From a virus, in the IMG/VR virus record IMGVR_UViG_3300010371_000002, positions 1 through 64,000 of that record: DNA of 64,000 nucleotides; one strand, given 5' to 3'. The notes under the pieces are model-generated. The model was not told where the DNA came from. It saw only the letters and a program-made list of their open reading frames with translations, and did no database searches. This document shows positions 14,686-22,388 of this stretch, piece by piece. How positions within the stretch are numbered: the first letter of the stretch is position 1; each line of letters begins with the position of its first letter. The translations under genes and the position numbers were made by a program.

Positions 14686-15080
14686 GGTATTACCGTGCAT
14701 TTCGCGGGATCGAGCGGGCAGAAGAAGGTGTAGTCCACGGCATCCCCGACTCCCATCTCACGCAGCGGGTGCGGGTCCCAGACGATCTTCCCTTGATGGC
14801 AAACGACCGCATGGGTGCCGCTGAATCGCGGTGATCGGGCGGCCATGATGTAGTAACCTGGGAAAGTGCGCACGGTTGTCTCTTCGTGGCCGACGGCAAT
14901 TTCCATCATGCAGAGATTGCGCTCAGCCAGCCATCGGTCATACTCATCGCCCCAGTATTTCTCACCGTGCGCATTCCAGTCCGGCACCTCGGAGAGTGGC
15001 ACTTCGAAGATGCTTGCGAGACATGCTTGCCAGCAGTTGCCGAAGCCGATTTCCGTGCGGGTTTGCTCGACAGGGATCAT
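14682..15080 (-). CDS. Papain/C39-like cysteine peptidase fold protein 2
   Basis: 132 residues. G-F-G-N-C-W-Q-A-C-L-A-S-I-F-E-V-P places the likely catalytic Cys before W; S-G-T-H-A-V-V-C-H and I-V-W-D-P-H-P supply His and Asp. Related to the product of 14143-14595 in architecture but divergent. Overlaps the gene upstream by four bases and the mini membrane gene downstream by four bases. Confidence 0.65.
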   Translation of the reverse strand: MIPVEQTRTEIGFGNCWQACLASIFEVPLSEVPDWNAHGEKYWGDEYDRWLAERNLCMMEIAVGHEETTVRTFPGYYIMAARSPRFSGTHAVVCHQGKIVWDPHPLREMGVGDAVDYTFFCPLDPAKCTVIP

Positions 15081-15259
15081 GACGCCACCTCTCGGGTTCC
15101 GTCCGGGTTCTCCGTAACAACGGGAAATTGCAACTTCCCATCAGTGCCAAAATACTCTTCGGTCACACTCCCATCGGGATGCGTGATAGTCTTCAGTGTC
15201 CGTCCGTCCGACAGCACAACAGATGTTTCGGTGTCAGCAACAGGCATATTTTCAGCCAT
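15077..15259 (-). CDS. Hypothetical beta-rich small protein
   Basis: 60 residues, GAGGAG upstream. Alternating T/V and G/D-rich turns (D-G-R-T-L-K-T-I-T-H-P-D-G-S-V-T-E) suggest a small beta meander. First gene behind the promoter at 15283-15312. Unknown function. Confidence 0.5.
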   Translation of the reverse strand: MAENMPVADTETSVVLSDGRTLKTITHPDGSVTEEYFGTDGKLQFPVVTENPDGTREVAS

Positions 15260-15282
15260 GTCAATTCTCCTCGTGGTGGAAA

Positions 15283-15312
15283 ATATAATTGCGATTCATT
15301 GGAGCCTGTCAA
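15283..15312 (-). promoter_or_regulatory. Leftward promoter for the accessory block
   Basis: On the minus strand TTGACA (15312-15307) is followed after 18 bases by TTATAT (15288-15283), or after 19 by TATATT. It lies directly after the hairpin at 15300-15335 and before the gene at 15259, so it would start a transcript covering 15259 down to the endolysin or the metallophosphoesterase. Confidence 0.55.
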
Positions 15313-15335
15313 GCTGTTACACTCAACAGGCTCCA
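15300..15335. terminator. 10-bp inverted repeat between holin gene and accessory block
   Basis: TGGAGCCTGT (15300-15309) pairs perfectly with 15326-15335. It follows the holin candidate's stop at 15355 on the minus strand. No immediate T-run. Its 3' arm overlaps the -35 box of the next promoter. Confidence 0.5.
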
Positions 15336-15354
15336 GGGATTCAACGGGTAAGCG

Positions 15355-15552
15355 CTACGATGCGGGTTTATCCTTGGGGGACCGCATGTAGCCGAGAATG
15401 AGCGCAATGGCGATACTGCGAAGATCGGTCATGCTGATATGGCCGGTCTTCTGGTAGAGGGTGATGGCGTTCTGTGCAAAGACCACCACGACGCCCCAGA
15501 TCGTAAGCAGGGCCGCATGGTGACTCTTGAAGAAGCCCTTGATGAAGTTCAT
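15355..15552 (-). CDS. Putative holin
   Basis: 65 residues from the ATG at 15552 (GAGG six bases before). Two hydrophobic stretches (L-L-T-I-W-G-V-V-V-V-F-A-Q-N-A and L-R-S-I-A-I-A-L-I-L-G-Y) and a charged C-terminus (R-S-P-K-D-K-P). Size, topology and position next to an XhlA-like gene and upstream of the endolysin fit a small holin that would permeabilise the inner membrane. No sequence family is certain. Confidence 0.55.
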   Translation of the reverse strand: MNFIKGFFKSHHAALLTIWGVVVVFAQNAITLYQKTGHISMTDLRSIAIALILGYMRSPKDKPAS

Positions 15553-15559
15553 GGTAGCC

Positions 15560-16024
15560 TCAGTCCACTGTGGGATTATCGGTCGCCCCGGCGTTAAGCC
15601 CCATCGCGGAACTGCCGTCACCGGATGGATCGGAGGAGCCAGACTCTCCAGCGGCATTGGCGCCGACGGCTCCGGGTTCGGGAAACTGGCTGGTGATATC
15701 CACCTGACCTCCCGTGAGGGTCTTCAGGTAAGCCGCCAGATCAGCATCCAGAACGGCGTCGTCCTTCGCGGGAAGACCGGCTGCCGTGAGTTCCTGGTTG
15801 ATGAACGAAATCACGCCTGCCGCAATCTTGCGGATCTCGGTGAGGGCGGCGGCGTCGAGCGTGGTTTCGACGGTGGTGGTGACATTGGCCGGAATGAGCC
15901 CGACCACGGTGTTGACGGTCTGGACGACCTGCCCGACGACAGGGATGGAGTTCAGTTTCTTCGCTAGGTCGGGACCTTTTTTGACGCCGACAAGCTGGTC
16001 TTCGAGCCAGATAGGATCTGCCAT
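15560..16024 (-). CDS. Hypothetical protein in lysis/tail junction
   Basis: 154 residues from the ATG at 16024 (AAGGAG eight to ten bases before); a longer frame overlaps the upstream gene and is not protein-like. N-terminal helix, amphipathic V/T-rich middle (V-V-Q-T-V-N-T-V-V-G-L-I-P), helices to about residue 110, and a Gly/Ser/Asp-rich disordered tail. May be a structural or lysis-associated protein; unknown. Confidence 0.5.
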   Translation of the reverse strand: MADPIWLEDQLVGVKKGPDLAKKLNSIPVVGQVVQTVNTVVGLIPANVTTTVETTLDAAALTEIRKIAAGVISFINQELTAAGLPAKDDAVLDADLAAYLKTLTGGQVDITSQFPEPGAVGANAAGESGSSDPSGDGSSAMGLNAGATDNPTVD

Positions 16025-16082
16025 GATGATGTTTCTCCTTGGGAGTGTGTGTTTGAGATTGAGAATTGCGGAAAGATAGCTA

Positions 16083-16397
16083 TTATCGACCGGGCGGATT
16101 CGGGTGAGGATGGAATCCGTGGTTGGCGAGCCATGCGGCCAGCCAGCCGCCGAACGGTCCCAGGATAGCGATAAAGAAAGCGAACCGGCGTCGTTCGCCG
16201 CTCTCGATGACATCCACACGCCCCTTGACGGCCGCCATATCGACGCGCAGGTCCGTCACCGTGGCCGTGAGATCGTCAATTGATCCCTTGAGTTCGGCGT
16301 GCCCGGTGGTCTGTGCCTTTGTGGCGGCGGTATTTTCCTGGAACGCGGCAGTGTTCGCATGAAGGGCGGCGATCAGGTCGCGGTCACTCGGGTTCAT
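16083..16397 (-). CDS. XhlA-like coiled-coil membrane protein
   Basis: 104 residues from the ATG at 16397. A heptad-patterned coiled coil (L-K-G-S-I-D-D-L-T-A-T-V-T-D-L-R-V) is followed by E-R-R-R-F and one C-terminal membrane helix (F-F-I-A-I-L-G-P-F-G-G-W-L-A-A-W-L-A). This is the architecture of the hemolysin XhlA family, which works with a holin in phage and PBSX-type lysis cassettes. First gene of the lysis group. Confidence 0.6.
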   Translation of the reverse strand: MNPSDRDLIAALHANTAAFQENTAATKAQTTGHAELKGSIDDLTATVTDLRVDMAAVKGRVDVIESGERRRFAFFIAILGPFGGWLAAWLANHGFHPHPNPPGR

Positions 16398-16761
16398 CGG
16401 GGTAAGTCCTTTCAAGCCGATGTGAATATGTGCGGCCGGAAGGAAAGACCACCTATACTCAACATTGGCAATGATGCGCGGGTAACGGGCGCGGGAAGGG
16501 TAGTGGCGGCGGGGCGTGAGCAATGCCCTGACGCGATTGTAAGGGTAGGCGCAAAATATCCTGGAGAGATCACGGATATTTACGGTAAATTCGTGTCAGC
16601 GCGTCTGCTCGCTCAAAGCAGCCGCGTCAGCCTCCGTCAGGGTGTTCAAGCACACTGGCGGGGGCGCTCAGAAGTAAAATCCCAAGATGGTGCCAGGTGG
16701 CCGAGGGTGGCGACCGGCAAGTAGTACGAGGGGAAAAGGCTAATCTATACTGATCCCATTT
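16398..16761. other. Non-coding stretch, no convincing gene
   Basis: About 360 bases between two leftward genes. Open frames here lack ribosome-binding sites and protein-like composition. A short inverted repeat (ATTTAC/GTAAAT near 16580) and TACAAT-like boxes on the minus strand near 16540 are weak. It probably contains the leader and promoter of the lysis genes. Confidence 0.4.
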
Positions 16762-16986
16762 TTAGGCGGGATTGCCTGATAGGTCGAACCGGCCAGTAGA
16801 ACACTCTATGAACGTCGTTTTGGTGCACGTGCAGTGAACCGGCACATCCAGGATTTTGGCTGCCCCGGAGTATGCTGCAGGGGCATACACTCTGACTGGA
16901 TTATGGTAGTGGGCAATCAGGTTGACCAGTGCGGTACGGATTTGCTCTTCACTTGGTTCAGGGATCTTGGGTACATATTCGGGCAT
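16762..16986 (-). CDS. Hypothetical protein
   Basis: 74 residues, AAAGGGG before ATG. Proline-rich N-terminus (P-E-Y-V-P-K-I-P-E-P), helical middle, and C-x-C near the C-terminus. It follows the tail-gene terminator at 17004. Unknown function. Confidence 0.45.
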   Translation of the reverse strand: MPEYVPKIPEPSEEQIRTALVNLIAHYHNPVRVYAPAAYSGAAKILDVPVHCTCTKTTFIECSTGRFDLSGNPA

Positions 16987-17003
16987 AGTCGCCCCTTTCT
17001 ACA

Positions 17004-17041
17004 CAAAAGGTCTATCAATGTGCGAATCGATAGACCTTTTG
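17004..17041. terminator. Bidirectional intrinsic terminator after the tail genes
   Basis: A perfect 13-bp stem (17004-17016 with 17029-17041) whose outer ends are CAAAA and TTTTG, so each strand has a short T-run after the GC part. It lies 30 bases past the stop of the last tail gene (17073) on the minus strand. Confidence 0.75.
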
Positions 17042-17072
17042 CCGTGGATGGATTGCGGCGGGAATCCCGGCT

Positions 17073-17714
17073 CTATGGAGTTGTGTAGGGCTGCAGGATT
17101 TGGATCAAGGCCGTTCCCTTGAAGGTATTGAAGGAACCATCGCTGAACTCCATGCGGACCTCATGAAGCGCGCGAGAAGCACGGGTCAGCGTGGCCCCCA
17201 CCCCGGGGACACTGACGAGCCCCAAGTTTGATTCCACGGTTTGATCCGCGATCGTCACGGCTGTTGTCAGCGCCAATGTTCCATCGGCATACTGGATATG
17301 CAAATAGCCGCCGGTCGCGGTACTGAGGTCCACGGGACTGCCTGTGCCGTCGGTCAAGACGGCCTGATAGGCTACCCCAGTATCTCCGCAGACGAACTGG
17401 CCGTTGCCCACAAGTGCGGCAGTAAGTGGCGGCGTGAGTGACAACGGAGACACAATGGTGTCGCTTGTGGTCGCCGATCGTGCGATCCCATTTCTCAGCC
17501 AGTTCCATTGATCCGAGATGGCTCCGATACTCATCCCGACTGGGAGTTGATCCGGCAGTTCGTAAGAGATTCTGTGGACGGTGGCGGCTCCAGTGGGTGA
17601 GATCGAGGCCGTGACTGGGCCATAGACATAACTGCCCTGCGTGCCCGTCAGAGTGGCGGCTGTCAGGGTGACCGATACCGTGTCGTTGACGATGATGGAG
17701 AGCGTCTGGCCCAT
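17073..17714 (-). CDS. BppU-like baseplate/tail protein
   Basis: 213 residues, threonine- and valine-rich, all-beta. The second half (Y-Q-A-V-L-T-D-G-T-G-S-P-V-D-L-S-T ... V-R-M-E-F-S-D-G-S-F) follows the pattern of BppU-type N-terminal domains in siphovirus baseplates. Probably a distal tail or fibre-attachment component. Two bases separate it from the gene upstream. Confidence 0.5.
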   Translation of the reverse strand: MGQTLSIIVNDTVSVTLTAATLTGTQGSYVYGPVTASISPTGAATVHRISYELPDQLPVGMSIGAISDQWNWLRNGIARSATTSDTIVSPLSLTPPLTAALVGNGQFVCGDTGVAYQAVLTDGTGSPVDLSTATGGYLHIQYADGTLALTTAVTIADQTVESNLGLVSVPGVGATLTRASRALHEVRMEFSDGSFNTFKGTALIQILQPYTTP

Positions 17715-17716
17715 GG

Positions 17717-18364
17717 CTAATCCCCCTGGACAACGATTGTCGGCTGCACATCGGATGTGGAGGCCGGAAACGCCGGCAGATTGTCCGTCTTCGCCTTGAT
17801 TGCTGCGGATGTCGAAGCCGCACTCGTTGACTGAGTGGCCGCAGTGGCGGCGCTTGATGCCGCTGAGGTGGCTGCGCTGGCGGCCGTGGCTGCACTGGCG
17901 GCGGCGGATGCGGCCGCAGTCCCCACTCCCGAGACGCTCGTGTCGAGGTTGTCGAGCTTGCCCGCGCGTGTCGAGGTCAATCCCTGTGCCGTGAGCCCGG
18001 CCGGGACATCCGTCCCCGAGATGGCTGTATGCTCAGCCGCCGAAAGTGCGACCTGTCCGGCCGAGCTGATGCCGGAAACGATGCGCGAGCTGTCCAGGAC
18101 GCAGGTTCCATCGATATAGCGGTCTGAGGGATTCGCGAGGGCCGATGTCGCATCGATCTGCCACGAAACTTCGCCGTTTGCCTCCGCGTCGTAGCTAAAC
18201 TTGTATTGCCCCAGTCCTATCTCCGTGATGGAGGGCTGGGAAACGTTCGTGCCGTCGCTGAGCTTCTTGAACTGCGTGAAACTCAGCGAAAGTCCTGTTT
18301 TCCGGTTGTCCCCGGTCGTGATCGTGCTATCGCGCACGGCGACGGTATAAATGATCGTTGTCAC
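17717..18364 (-). CDS. Tail-associated protein with Ala/Ser/Thr coiled repeats
   Basis: 215 residues. N-terminal beta domain (about 1-100) and a long low-complexity Ala/Ser/Thr stretch (about 145-195) of short heptad-like repeats, typical of trimeric fibre connectors. Located between the spike and BppU-like genes. A fibre shaft or tail-tip adaptor is the likely role. Confidence 0.55.
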   Translation of the reverse strand: MTTIIYTVAVRDSTITTGDNRKTGLSLSFTQFKKLSDGTNVSQPSITEIGLGQYKFSYDAEANGEVSWQIDATSALANPSDRYIDGTCVLDSSRIVSGISSAGQVALSAAEHTAISGTDVPAGLTAQGLTSTRAGKLDNLDTSVSGVGTAAASAAASAATAASAATSAASSAATAATQSTSAASTSAAIKAKTDNLPAFPASTSDVQPTIVVQGD

Positions 18365-18421
18365 CGATTCCTCCTGAAGCCCACATGGACCGTCCGTAAA
18401 TCAGCCGCTTGCCGGAGCGTG

Positions 18422-20992
18422 TTACCTGCTTCTCTTGAGCTGCCGTGAGACGCCCCGGCTGCTGGAACCGGTCGGCGGCGTGATCGCCACCTGTATGGCC
18501 GACGTGTAGAGCGATGCCAGCAGCACATTCTCGTTGCTGCGAGGGTGCAGTCCGTCCGCGCTCTGGGTTGTCGCCGAGCCGTTCCCCGCCAGGCCCGGCT
18601 GAACCCCGATATTGATGAGGAATGCCTTACTGTCCGGGGTCGCCGTCTGGTAATTGTTAAACCCCGTCGTGACGGCGCTCGCCTTGCTGCCGTTCGGGCA
18701 GATGCACACGAGGATCTTCGCTGTCGAGCAGGCGGCGCGCTGCGCGGTCAGCCAGCCGGAGACGGCTGCGGTGACGGTCGCATCCGATGAACTCTTATCG
18801 TTCGTGCCGTGGAATGCGAGGATGTAATCCGGCGCGGGACTGTAAAGACCACCCGATGAGGGCACCCCACTGCTGTAGAGCCTGTATTGTCCTGCCCAGA
18901 ACTTGTTCCAGGATGTCTGGCTGTCATTGGAAGGAGTATAAACGGGGGGGACGTTATCCAAGCCCGTGACGCTATAGCCCAGCCCCGCGTAGACGACCGC
19001 GCCGTACTCCGTGCCGAGGTTGTTCATGATCCCCAGGACAGCGCTCTGCGAATGATCGGAGACGGTCGCCGTCCCCGTGGGACCACCCAGGCTCTTGCCC
19101 TCCCCATATGAATCCCAGAACAAAATACCGCGCTTGGTATTGAGCGTGGGGGCCGACGACGCGCCGTTGACATAGAACCCTGTGACGGACACGAAGTCCG
19201 TGGGCGTTGTCCATCGGTCGGCCCCGTTGCCGTTGTCCGAATTGTACAGAAGGTAGACGGTATGCGTCCCCTGCGTTAACCCCGTCGCGAGGGAGGTGGC
19301 GACCCCGCTCGTCGCGCTGGGAAGGTCCTGGTACGGCAGGTCGTCGATCGCATACCGGATTGCTCCGGCGGCCAGGTTGACGGCGGGCACGAGCTGAATG
19401 TCCGTGCCGGTCCAGCCGAGCTTGATGTAGCTTCCCACGCCGGTCGTTTTGATATACGTCGAACTTGCGCGCACGTTGTTCGACTGGAGGGACCCCGATC
19501 CGTCCGAAAACCAGCTGTAGGGACTGGCATACAGGTTCGTGTCGGTCACCCCGATCAGGAACATCGACCGGACCGTCGTGGTCGAGCCCGTGCTCGGGTC
19601 CGTGATCGTGAGCGTGCCGCCGGTCGTACCCGGGTTGATTGTCAGCGTGGCGCTGGTGGTCGAGTTCACGACCTGGGAGACGATGGAGTAGCCGGACGCG
19701 CCGCCGCTCCCCGCAATGGTGAACGTCGGCGTGCCTGGTGTCCCCGCCGTCCAGTTCGTCGCGGTGCCCGTCAGCGTCACGGTCTGGTTCCCGCTCCCTG
19801 CAATGAGCTGCACGGGAGACGCCGTGATCGCGGAGCCGAGAAGCTGCAGGACCGTGAAGGCCCCGGAGTTCGTGTCCTTGATAAGCGCCGCGTTGGGCAC
19901 GGTCCCCGGATTGACGGAGAGACTCGCCGCCGTTCCGCTGCTGACCGACTGGGAGACGAGGCTCGCGGTCGCGCTCCCCTCGTTGGTCAGTGTGAATGGG
20001 CTTCCCGAGAAAGCCGTCCCCGCGCCCGTAACGGCAATGCTGGCCGTGCCGCCCGAAAGCGAGAGGTTCGTCGGGGAGATCGTGAGGCCAGCGGTCCCGC
20101 TGTAGAACGTCTTGAACTCATCGAGAGAGTAAGGCGTGGACCCGTTATTGTTGTACGCCGTCATGCCGAACTGACCGCTGCCCTGCAGGGAGTTCGACAC
20201 GGCGTAGGAGTACGACGCCTTGGCGACGACGGTGGATGACGTCACATCCGTGACGATGATCTGCAGCGTCGTCGGGTTGATCCCGACTGCGGATGCCTCT
20301 ACGATGAACTGGTGCCCGGCGATCGGGGTGAACGAGTTCGTACCAACCAGGGGGGCGAGGGTGTTCAGGACGCCGCCGACGAAGGCGTAGAGGACGAACT
20401 GGATGCTTCCCGCGCCGGTCTCGAAGGCGTTGACGCCCGCGTAGAACGTGTCGTTGTTGTCCTGCCACCGCAGGCACGTGTAAATGGTCGGCGCATTGGA
20501 CCCGGACGGCGTATAGTAGATCTGGACTCGCCCGTCCTGGACCGCCTCGGCGCTCGGACGCAGGAGGTAGTTCGTCTTGTAGCTGTTCGATCCCGAAGGC
20601 GTGACGAGAAGCTGGTTCGATGAGATGCTGTAGACGCTTCCGTGCACGTCCGTCCAGGCGTTCTGCACCGCCGACGTGGAGTTCGCGCTGCCCGCCGTCG
20701 TGTTGGGCCTGTGGAAGTTGTCGTCAAGGATCTGGCGCCACGCTACCAGGATGATCGTCGCAGAGTTCGTCCCGTCCGAGATCGTCGCCGTCCCGAGGTT
20801 CCCACCCCCTGATACCGTGATCGACGCGACCGTGCTGCTGCTGACGGACTGCGCCGTAATCGATGCGCCGGAGACGCCCGAGATCGTGAACGTCGTCGTG
20901 CCGTTGACCCACGATGTGCCCGAACCGGTCAGCGCAATGACGGTGCTGACGTTGGTATCCACGACGACGGGCGATGTTGTGAAGGATGCCAT
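18422..20992 (-). CDS. Tail spike/fibre with C-terminal SGNH hydrolase domain
   Basis: 856 residues from the ATG at 20992, with GGAGG five bases before; a longer frame would include the terminator upstream. N-terminal region: an Ig-like repeat, a LamG/beta-sandwich-like segment (about 130-300) and two more Ig-like repeats. From about residue 640 an SGNH/GDSL esterase domain shows block I F-W-D-S-Y-G-E-G, block III H-G-T-N-D and block V D-G-L-H-P, i.e. Ser, Asn, Asp and His. Such domains on phage spikes remove O-acetyl groups from surface polysaccharide during adsorption. G-D-S is replaced by W-D-S, which leaves the Ser. Confidence 0.7.
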   Translation of the reverse strand: MASFTTSPVVVDTNVSTVIALTGSGTSWVNGTTTFTISGVSGASITAQSVSSSTVASITVSGGGNLGTATISDGTNSATIILVAWRQILDDNFHRPNTTAGSANSTSAVQNAWTDVHGSVYSISSNQLLVTPSGSNSYKTNYLLRPSAEAVQDGRVQIYYTPSGSNAPTIYTCLRWQDNNDTFYAGVNAFETGAGSIQFVLYAFVGGVLNTLAPLVGTNSFTPIAGHQFIVEASAVGINPTTLQIIVTDVTSSTVVAKASYSYAVSNSLQGSGQFGMTAYNNNGSTPYSLDEFKTFYSGTAGLTISPTNLSLSGGTASIAVTGAGTAFSGSPFTLTNEGSATASLVSQSVSSGTAASLSVNPGTVPNAALIKDTNSGAFTVLQLLGSAITASPVQLIAGSGNQTVTLTGTATNWTAGTPGTPTFTIAGSGGASGYSIVSQVVNSTTSATLTINPGTTGGTLTITDPSTGSTTTVRSMFLIGVTDTNLYASPYSWFSDGSGSLQSNNVRASSTYIKTTGVGSYIKLGWTGTDIQLVPAVNLAAGAIRYAIDDLPYQDLPSATSGVATSLATGLTQGTHTVYLLYNSDNGNGADRWTTPTDFVSVTGFYVNGASSAPTLNTKRGILFWDSYGEGKSLGGPTGTATVSDHSQSAVLGIMNNLGTEYGAVVYAGLGYSVTGLDNVPPVYTPSNDSQTSWNKFWAGQYRLYSSGVPSSGGLYSPAPDYILAFHGTNDKSSSDATVTAAVSGWLTAQRAACSTAKILVCICPNGSKASAVTTGFNNYQTATPDSKAFLINIGVQPGLAGNGSATTQSADGLHPRSNENVLLASLYTSAIQVAITPPTGSSSRGVSRQLKRSR

Positions 20993-21009
20993 GGAGCCTC
21001 CAGGCATAG

Positions 21010-21040
21010 AAAAAGCCGCTGCCTCGGGTGGAGGAGCGGC
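21010..21040 (-). terminator. Intrinsic terminator upstream of the spike gene
   Basis: On the minus strand a GCCGCT...AGCGGC stem (21040-21035 with 21020-21015), extended by CCTC/GAGG, is followed by five T (21014-21010). Only about 17 bases then lead to the spike gene's ATG, so it attenuates readthrough into that gene. Confidence 0.7.
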
Positions 21041-21060
21041 CAAGCGGCGTTGAAAACAAT

Positions 21061-21089
21061 GAAAGGCCCAGCCGAAGCCAGAGCCTTTC
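21061..21089 (-). terminator. Second hairpin upstream of the spike gene
   Basis: GAAAGGC (21061-21067) pairs with GCCTTTC (21083-21089), with further pairing inside. On the minus strand it is followed by ATTGTTTTC. It forms a tandem with the terminator at 21010 and the palindrome at 21109. Confidence 0.5.
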
Positions 21090-21108
21090 AAGTCAGATAT
21101 TATCTCAA

Positions 21109-21148
21109 CACAACGGCCACAGTCCTGCGCAGGACTGTGGCCGTTGTG
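21109..21148. repeat. 40-bp perfect palindrome
   Basis: The arms 21109-21128 and 21129-21148 are exact reverse complements with no spacer, centred on CTGC/GCAG. It lies 27 bases past the stop of the retropepsin gene. A perfect 20-bp cruciform arm is far longer than needed for a terminator; possible roles are a terminator, a recombination or protein-binding site. Confidence 0.85.
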
Positions 21149-21174
21149 AACATCTTGGGATTAGTCGGCAAGCG

Positions 21175-21660
21175 TCACATGGCGATGGTAAACTCACCCG
21201 TGAGGCCGTTATAATGGAGCGTGCAGCGCATCAGCAGGTCACGTCCAATCAGCATCGCCAACCCCTGTGATTGAAGATTGGCCCCAATGGCACGATGGAG
21301 TTCCATCTGTATCGGAAGCCCGATGATATTGAAGCTGATTGGATAGACGTTGCATTCGGTCCCCGCATGGGACGCCGAGGCCATTTTAGCCCTGTCGATT
21401 GCGGGAAGCCCGAGCTTCTGTGCAATCGCGTCATCGATGCACGTCATTGACGCTCCGGTGTCGATCAACGCCCAACCGGAGACGGGCGCAGGAACCGGGG
21501 TTCCGGCAGCCGTCAGGGATTGAGCGTAGACCTGAGCAATCCCGACCGACACCTGCGCAACGGGGCCGCGCTGCTGCATGAGAATCGGCGGGGGCAGGTT
21601 GACTGTTTGGCCGTTAGGCTGGACACCCTGGCCTTGGATCTGCGTATGGAATATCGGCAC
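21175..21660 (-). CDS. Retropepsin-like aspartic protease
   Basis: 161 residues. The core has A-L-I-D-T-G-A-S-M-T-C-I (catalytic D-T-G at about residues 67-69) followed by A-Q-K-L-G-L-P, a flap region, and L-A-M-L-I-G-R-D-L-L-M-R-C, the I-G-R-D-L-L signature of gag-like single-lobe aspartyl proteases, which work as dimers. Bacteria carry such genes next to a small partner like the overlapping gene upstream. In a phage tail region it could process a virion protein, but it may also be captured host DNA. Confidence 0.8.
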   Translation of the reverse strand: MPIFHTQIQGQGVQPNGQTVNLPPPILMQQRGPVAQVSVGIAQVYAQSLTAAGTPVPAPVSGWALIDTGASMTCIDDAIAQKLGLPAIDRAKMASASHAGTECNVYPISFNIIGLPIQMELHRAIGANLQSQGLAMLIGRDLLMRCTLHYNGLTGEFTIAM

Positions 21661-21907
21661 GTAGAATCCCCAGTGTCAGGGCCGGGATGCTGACCTCTTG
21701 CCGAACGGGTTCCACGCGACGGACGAGAAACGGTGTCAGCCCGAACTTCTGAGCTCCGACCGTCAGCGCCTCTTCGTCCGTATTGTAAACCCCGATCAGT
21801 TCACGCCCCTTGACCAACACGACGCGCCCAGCATACTTGGTCAGCCAGTCCGGGAGAGACTCCTCGTAATAACTGCGTTCCTCGCTTAGCACGGTGTTTT
21901 CCTCCAT
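21614..21907 (-). CDS. DUF5678-like partner of the retropepsin
   Basis: 97 residues, GAGGAGGTGAG before ATG. Contains W-L-T-K-Y-A-G-R-V-V-L-V-K-G-R-E-L-I-G-V-Y followed by E-E-A-L-T-V-G-A and F-L-V-R-R-V, which I recognise as the short bacterial family commonly encoded just before single-lobe retropepsins. Its last 47 bases overlap the protease gene, so the two are translationally linked. Molecular role unknown; possibly a substrate or scaffold. Confidence 0.65.
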   Translation of the reverse strand: MEENTVLSEERSYYEESLPDWLTKYAGRVVLVKGRELIGVYNTDEEALTVGAQKFGLTPFLVRRVEPVRQEVSIPALTLGILRADIPYADPRPGCPA

Positions 21908-22166
21908 GTTAGACTCACCTCCTCAGATTTGCCTATACCCTAGGATACGGCATTTCGCGTTGATTCGGCGCGAAAATCTTTCGGACGGTGGCGCGACATG
22001 GTTCTCGGTCGGCCGCTACGATTCCTTCGCCATTATCTAAATATCTCTCAAAAAGAATGTATCTCGTCCGTGAGGAGGTCTCATGTCAACAGGAGATCCC
22101 AAGATTCGGCGGCCGCAATCATTGCGTTAAGGCTGCCGTCCCCAGATAGGACTTTGCGGACGGGGT
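21908..22166. other. Intergenic region, possible leader peptide on + strand
   Basis: About 260 bases between leftward genes. It holds the ribosome-binding site of the DUF5678-like gene and, on the plus strand, GAGGAGGTCTC followed by a 15-codon frame (22083-22130, M-S-T-G-D-P-K-I-R-R). That frame ends before a 14-bp hairpin at 22159. Either a leader peptide or a remnant; otherwise nothing clear. Confidence 0.35.
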
Positions 22167-22191
22167 TTACAAGGGATTTGTAAACCCCGTC
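22159..22191. terminator. 14-bp hairpin at the 3' end of the gene ending at 22167
   Basis: Arms 22159-22172 and 22178-22191 are exact complements around GGGAT. It spans the last codons and stop of the leftward gene. No T-run outside the stem, though the stem itself contains TTT. Confidence 0.6.
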
Positions 22192-22388
22192 ATCTGCCGT
22201 CGCGACTTTTCGATATCCCGACGCACTGCCGCAGCATCGGCCATCAGCGCCAGCCGGTCGGCTTGCGGTCCATCGATCGCTTCGTTATATTCCGAGAGAG
22301 TGTCCCCGAAGTCGAAGATACGGGCAACACCTTCCAGGAACGATGGCCTCGCGAATAATAGGCTGGATATGGGAGGCCGGATTGTCAT
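22167..22388 (-). CDS. Hypothetical helical protein
   Basis: 73 residues from the ATG at 22388, ATGA overlap with the gene before. Predicted helical, with a hydrophobic N-terminus and a charged C-terminal helix ending inside a terminator hairpin. No family recognised. Confidence 0.5.
   Translation of the reverse strand: MTIRPPISSLLFARPSFLEGVARIFDFGDTLSEYNEAIDGPQADRLALMADAAAVRRDIEKSRRQMTGFTNPL

Noticed and set aside
22083-22130. 15-codon frame with strong ribosome-binding site
   Set aside because: Too short to call a gene; noted as a possible leader or remnant only.
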